Source of the DNA: Leptospira andrefontaineae
GTDB lineage: Bacteria; Spirochaetota; Leptospiria; Leptospirales; Leptospiraceae
DNA: 64,000 nucleotides
NCBI RefSeq assembly: GCF_004770105.1
Contig: NZ_RQEY01000015.1
Location: forward strand, 135,315-199,314
Direction: 5' to 3'
Under the pieces are notes generated by a model. The model was given only the letters and a program-made list of their open reading frames with translations. It did not search any database and had not been told where the DNA came from. This document shows positions 61,008-64,000 of this stretch, in pieces (the stretch's first letter is position 1; each line of letters opens with the position of its first letter). The translations under genes and the position numbers were made by a program.

Positions 61008-61032
61008 AAAGGAGTCTTCGGGCTCCTTTTTT
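61008..61032 (+). terminator. Rho-independent terminator of the peroxiredoxin gene
   Basis: AAAGGAGTC (61008-61016) pairs with GGCTCCTTT (61021-61029), including a G-T pair, around a stable TTCG tetraloop, and is followed by T bases. It begins 25 nt after the stop at 60983. This is the strongest terminator of the window. Confidence 0.9.
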
Positions 61033-61078
61033 ATTTTAAAGGAAATTCTCCGTGCTCCGAGATCTTGTCAGGTTCATT

Positions 61079-61112
61079 GTATTCCAAAATAGAATATTCT
61101 ATTTTGGAATAC
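61079..61112. repeat. 34-bp perfect palindrome
   Basis: The sequence from 61079 to 61112 is its own reverse complement over 34 bases (arms GTATTCCAAAATAGAAT / ATTCTATTTTGGAATAC). It lies 47 nt past the peroxiredoxin terminator and 140 nt before the coiled-coil gene. A related, interrupted inverted repeat follows at 61127-61168. Perfect palindromes of this length are rare in the rest of the window. Confidence 0.85.
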
Positions 61113-61126
61113 TTAGGGTCAAAGGG

Positions 61127-61168
61127 GATTTTGGAATATTTATTCAGAATGCATATTCCGCAAAAATC
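61127..61168. repeat. Second inverted repeat with shared core
   Basis: GATTTTGGAATAT (61127-61139) and the reverse complement in ATATTCC-GC-AAAAATC (61153-61168) form an inverted repeat with a 3-nt bulge and a 13-nt centre. TTTTGGAAT is also present in the 34-bp palindrome upstream. Confidence 0.55.
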
Positions 61169-61251
61169 TATGATCAGGAATCAACTTTCCGGACCTGTAT
61201 TGGATTATGTAGAAAAGGAAATTGAAAATTTCCTGAAATGGAGTAAAATGT

Positions 61252-61692
61252 ATGACAATGCCGATGTTTCATAGAATGCCTCGCAAATTTGAAGAGGTGA
61301 TTGGAAGTCAAGGTGTAGATGAGTTTGTGGGTTTTATGAATACTGCCTTTGCTGCCAATAAGGAGAATATAGTGGAAATTGTTTCTGAAAGATTTGAACG
61401 ACGTTTGTCGGAGGAAATTCACGCGTTTCGCTCCGATATTAAAACGGAGATTGCTGATTTAAGAGCGGAATTTAAATCGGACCTCTCAGAACTCCGGTCT
61501 GAATTTAAGAGTGAAATAGCTGAGCTTAGGGCGGATTTTAAGATGGAACTCAAGCAAGAAATTTCTGACTTAAGAAGTGAGATGAATGAAAAATTTGCGG
61601 AGGTCTACAAACTTATTTCTTCTCAAACAAAATGGGTGTTTGGTGCGGTAGTTGCATTGACAGGGATTTTTTCGATTATTGTAAAGTTATGA
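61252..61692 (+). CDS. Coiled-coil protein with 11-residue repeats and C-terminal anchor
   Basis: A 146-aa protein. Residues about 50-118 form a coiled coil in which an 11-residue unit recurs: IADLRAEFKSD, LSELRSEFKSE and IAELRADFKME (about 67-99), encoded by near-repeat DNA. The C-terminal segment (WVFGAVVALTGIFSIIVKL) anchors it in the membrane. The layout, with a charged coiled coil and a C-terminal anchor, recalls the Bdr proteins of Borrelia and related DUF1640-type proteins, whose function is unknown. The ATG at 61252 has GGAG 8 nt upstream. The two inverted repeats before it could control its expression. Confidence 0.82.
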   Translation: MTMPMFHRMPRKFEEVIGSQGVDEFVGFMNTAFAANKENIVEIVSERFERRLSEEIHAFRSDIKTEIADLRAEFKSDLSELRSEFKSEIAELRADFKMELKQEISDLRSEMNEKFAEVYKLISSQTKWVFGAVVALTGIFSIIVKL

Positions 61693-61704
61693 GCTTATTA
61701 GAAT

Positions 61705-62400
61705 TTAACTTTTTATTAATTTCTGAATAGCCTCCTTCGCGATTTCCTTTCTTATTTCTTGAGCTTTCCTACGAGAATTTCTAGTTTCTGAAACCAGATC
61801 TGGATTTGCTGTTTTAGGATGCCCGCTCAAAAAAGGAGGTTCTGGATTGTATTCGATCATAAGTTGGATTTCTTCTGCTGCTTTTTGTCCTTGGATCTCG
61901 GCCACAACCTGCAATGCAAAATCGATCCCTGCAGTAACTCCTCCTCCAGTAATTCGATCTCGATCGATCACTACTCTGTCTTCTTTTACATCGATTTCTG
62001 GAAAAAGTTTTAAGACATCCAAAGAAAGCCAATGTGTGGTTGCCTTGTATCCATTCAATAGACCGGCTGCTGCTAAAACCAAAGAGCCGGTGCATACGGA
62101 ACTAATGTATCTAGAGGTTTTCGATTTTTCTCTCAGCCAATTTAGAATCTTTTCGTTCTCCATAAGTCGATTGACTCCGAGCCCACCTGGAACTAAGACC
62201 AATTCCAAATCTAAATTTTCATCCAAAGTTCTGTCGGGAAGAATGGAAAGTCCTCTTTCGGAGGGAATTGGATCCTTGGTTTCTGCAATAACATGAACTT
62301 TCGAATTTTTCATTCTGGAAAATACTTCGTAAGGACCTACAAAATCCAATGGTGTCAGATCCGGAAAGATGAGTAATCCGATATTGAACTGGTCTTGCAT
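61705..62400 (-). CDS. DJ-1/PfpI protein, isonitrile hydratase-like
   Basis: A 231-aa protein of the DJ-1 superfamily, closest in pattern to isonitrile hydratase (InhA) and to the N-terminal domain of GlxA-type regulators. It has LVPGGLGVNRLM, the nucleophile elbow SVCTGSLVLAAAGLL (Cys103) and KATTHW. There is no AraC-type DNA-binding domain after it, so it is not a GlxA-like regulator. The basic C-terminal tail (about 200-231) is additional. Substrate not known. It is convergent with the coiled-coil gene. Confidence 0.88.
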   Translation of the reverse strand: MQDQFNIGLLIFPDLTPLDFVGPYEVFSRMKNSKVHVIAETKDPIPSERGLSILPDRTLDENLDLELVLVPGGLGVNRLMENEKILNWLREKSKTSRYISSVCTGSLVLAAAGLLNGYKATTHWLSLDVLKLFPEIDVKEDRVVIDRDRITGGGVTAGIDFALQVVAEIQGQKAAEEIQLMIEYNPEPPFLSGHPKTANPDLVSETRNSRRKAQEIRKEIAKEAIQKLIKS

Positions 62401-62599
62401 AGATTATATGGGATGTGGCCCAGAAAAGTCTTCAAGTCGAATTTAAAGGAAAAATTTTGGAAGAATTGTGATGAGTCTATTTTTGGAAATTCAAATAGGG
62501 GAGAGAGAAGTTCAGATATTGATAAAAATCAGTTAGACAGATCTTCACCCTATATCCCAATTTGGCATATTCTGAATTGGGAAGTAGAATTAGTCTTGC

Positions 62600-62896
62600 T
62601 TGGCTAAAACAATCTACACTGAAGAATATAAGATTTTCCAAAAATTGCTTAAAAAAGCTCGGGAAGAAGCGGGCCTTACACAAGTGGATGTTGCCGAGGC
62701 GCTTAAAGCACCCCAATCTTTCATTTCAAAAGTCGAGGCGGGAGACAGAAGGATAGATGTTATCGAGTTCTGGAACCTGGCAAAACTATATAAAAAACCG
62801 GTCGATTTCTTCTTCAAGTTTGATGATAAAGCGGAGCCTAAATCTAAGAAGAAATCCTTAAAAGCCGCAAGTTCTACTAAAAGAAAATCCAAATAA
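62600..62896 (+). CDS. XRE-family helix-turn-helix regulator
   Basis: A 98-aa XRE-type DNA-binding protein. The helix-turn-helix at about 12-65 reads LLKKAREEAGLTQVDVAEAL followed by PQSFISKVEAGDRR and FWNLAKLYKKPVDFF, typical of Cro/cI-like folds. A lysine-rich C-terminal tail (about 75-98) is unusual and may add non-specific DNA binding. It starts with TTG at 62600 with no strong Shine-Dalgarno. No toxin or phage gene is adjacent, so it is not obviously an antitoxin. Confidence 0.85.
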   Translation: MAKTIYTEEYKIFQKLLKKAREEAGLTQVDVAEALKAPQSFISKVEAGDRRIDVIEFWNLAKLYKKPVDFFFKFDDKAEPKSKKKSLKAASSTKRKSK

Positions 62897-63003
62897 CGTA
62901 TATCTTCTATCCGTTGGACTTCCAACCATCTATCTTTCTTAGAAAAGAATAGCCAAGAAGAACGGTCCTTCTAAAAAATACCGTGCCTTTAGGCAAAAGC
63001 TAA

Positions 63004-64000
63004 ATGAAACCGAATCGAATTCTAAATCCCTGGGCTTACTGGGTTGTTCTGATCTTCATCTCCTTTCTTTCCTTTTGGGTTGGAAGGCTTGGCTTAGGGG
63101 ATATGGAGATACCTTTTTCGGATATTGGATCCGAAACGGAAAGTGTAGTTGATTCTCATCATTTTGCAAGGCCTCGGCTAATTCTCAAAAACGTTCGGTT
63201 TTATTGGCAGAAGGATATTTTCGTGGAAGCGAATCGTCTTTCTTTGGAAACCATTCCTAAAAATGGGGAAATTCTCCCATTTGATCGGCCGGAACTTTTT
63301 ACTCTTAAGATCTTAAACGGTAATATTCGGATCTCTTTCGAGAGTTTGGAAAAACTGTTGAATGGGAGACTATTCTCTTTTCCGGAATCCACTCTTCGTA
63401 AAATTAAACTTCGTCCTATTTTTCATAACGGTGCATGGAAACTTAAGATTTCAGGAGAGGTCAAATTTGTAGTTTGGGTCTCCTTCGAAGGTATCGCAAC
63501 CGTTAAGATCGATCCGGAATCCGGCAGGATCTTGGTTGAAAATGAAACCGTTCGAGCATTATTAAATCCTTATACAAAAGAACTTTTAAATACTGTAGGT
63601 GTATCCATTGAGGACCTGGTCCGTTTTCCTAAGGGGAAAGGTTTGGTCTTTTTGGGAAACAAGGTGTTTTTCGAACCGTTTTCCGTTTTTCCCGATCCAG
63701 AAGTAGAAGGTAAGATCAAAGATCTCAAATTAGATGAGAATTCATTGGACATTGAGTTCCTTGCAGAACAGGAGGTTCCCTCTCCTAAAACAAATTCCAA
63801 AAATTATATTTATGTTACTGGTGGAAAATTACTCTTCGGAGGGATTCAAGTTCACCAGGGAAGGGTCTTACTCCAAGACAGAGAAGAATCTTCTCTGTTC
63901 GAGTTCTGCTTTTCAGAATATAAAAAAGCTTTGTCTCTCTCCAATGTAAAGATGGAGGAAGACGGACGTATCCTTATCTTCATGCCTGATTCTCCTCCTC
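63004..64000 (+). CDS. Membrane-anchored protein of unknown function, 3' end outside the window
   Basis: An open frame from the ATG at 63004 to the end of the window with no stop, at least 332 codons. One N-terminal membrane segment (VVLIFISFLSFWVG) is followed by a long periplasmic beta-rich part containing repeated strand patterns (GNIRISFESLEKLLNG, AWKLKISGEVKFVVWVSF, ILVENETVRALLN). The organisation is like that of lipid-binding DUF2993/AsmA-like proteins, but homology is uncertain. The gene is truncated here by the window edge and not by mutation. Confidence 0.8.
   Translation, partial: MKPNRILNPWAYWVVLIFISFLSFWVGRLGLGDMEIPFSDIGSETESVVDSHHFARPRLILKNVRFYWQKDIFVEANRLSLETIPKNGEILPFDRPELFTLKILNGNIRISFESLEKLLNGRLFSFPESTLRKIKLRPIFHNGAWKLKISGEVKFVVWVSFEGIATVKIDPESGRILVENETVRALLNPYTKELLNTVGVSIEDLVRFPKGKGLVFLGNKVFFEPFSVFPDPEVEGKIKDLKLDENSLDIEFLAEQEVPSPKTNSKNYIYVTGGKLLFGGIQVHQGRVLLQDREESSLFEFCFSEYKKALSLSNVKMEEDGRILIFMPDSPP

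Noticed and set aside
61065..61274. Small frame covering the 34-bp palindrome
   Set aside because: Its first part is translated palindrome; it overlaps the coiled-coil gene and has no ribosome binding site. A decayed gene cannot be excluded.
1..64000. CRISPR arrays, tRNA or rRNA genes, insertion sequences, prophage or toxin-antitoxin pairs
   Set aside because: I saw no repeat-spacer arrays, no transposase or integrase, no rRNA-like sequence and no cloverleaf with a CCA-type end. A dedicated tRNA search would be decisive for small genes.

Overview
The window reads as chromosomal core sequence of a spirochaete, most likely a Leptospira. The signs are spirochaete-style lipoprotein signals (short hydrophobic stretch ending in N-C or W-N-C), a fliD homologue on a moderately AT-rich chromosome with genes on both strands, many PAS/7TM sensor kinases and SpoIIE-type phosphatases, frequent TTG starts, and short palindromes of the TGTAGGA...TCCTACA type between genes. 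Placement in the genus is inference; the species cannot be read from the window. I found no rRNA, tRNA, CRISPR array, insertion sequence or prophage.

Layout. 0.3-9.1 kb: an orphan LuxR-type regulator, a minus-strand group of acyltransferase, FAD-linked oxidase and polyphosphate kinase (ppk1), and small secreted or lipid-anchored proteins. 9.3-13.2 kb: a very large PAS histidine kinase overlapping a receiver-only regulator. 13.3-18.1 kb: a long acyl-CoA dehydrogenase, then fliD followed by an unrecognised partner. 18.1-21.7 kb: two tandem 7TM-PAS-SpoIIE phosphatases. 21.9-30.4 kb: ribF, a STAS protein, a secreted protein, a J-domain protein, manA, an HNH nuclease, a hybrid kinase and small proteins. 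30.5-34.5 kb: a K+/H+ antiporter, a GT-C type membrane protein and an orphan MotA-like protein. 34.5-35.1 kb is a gene-free stretch of GC-rich repeats. 35.1-43.9 kb: a processive glycosyltransferase, then a tightly packed plus-strand operon of a Cys-rich protein, RnfC-like and RnfD-like proteins, a PTS IIA protein, two peptide-type ABC permeases, a PEGA-domain protein, an HD hydrolase and a VOC protein. 43.9-51.6 kb: folC, aroE, a glycosyltransferase with a GHKL ATPase, a degenerate amidohydrolase coupled to an S1-repeat protein, trmL and an RsbW-like protein. 51.7-64.0 kb: uvrB, a rhomboid protease, cutA, a serine hydrolase, two DJ-1/PfpI proteins, a HAD hydrolase, an outer-membrane-barrel candidate, an FMN reductase, a 1-Cys peroxiredoxin, a hendecad-repeat coiled-coil protein, an XRE regulator and a membrane-anchored protein cut by the window edge.

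Two themes stand out. First, parts of a partner-switching style network are scattered here: two SpoIIE phosphatases, one STAS antagonist, and two GHKL ATPases whose usual G1 Asp-x-Gly motif appears replaced by Val-x-Asn-Asn or Val-Asn-Asn. Second, the 36.8-42.8 kb operon joins an RnfC-like protein that keeps two 4Fe-4S motifs but seems to have lost the FMN/NADH loops, an RnfD-like membrane protein without a recognisable flavinylation site, a PTS IIA protein and ABC permeases lacking ATPase and binding protein. That is the best candidate for an undescribed system. Non-coding signals worth attention are a 34-bp perfect palindrome at 61.1 kb, a hairpin that would hide the ribosome binding site of cutA, and the repeat cluster around the motA-like gene.
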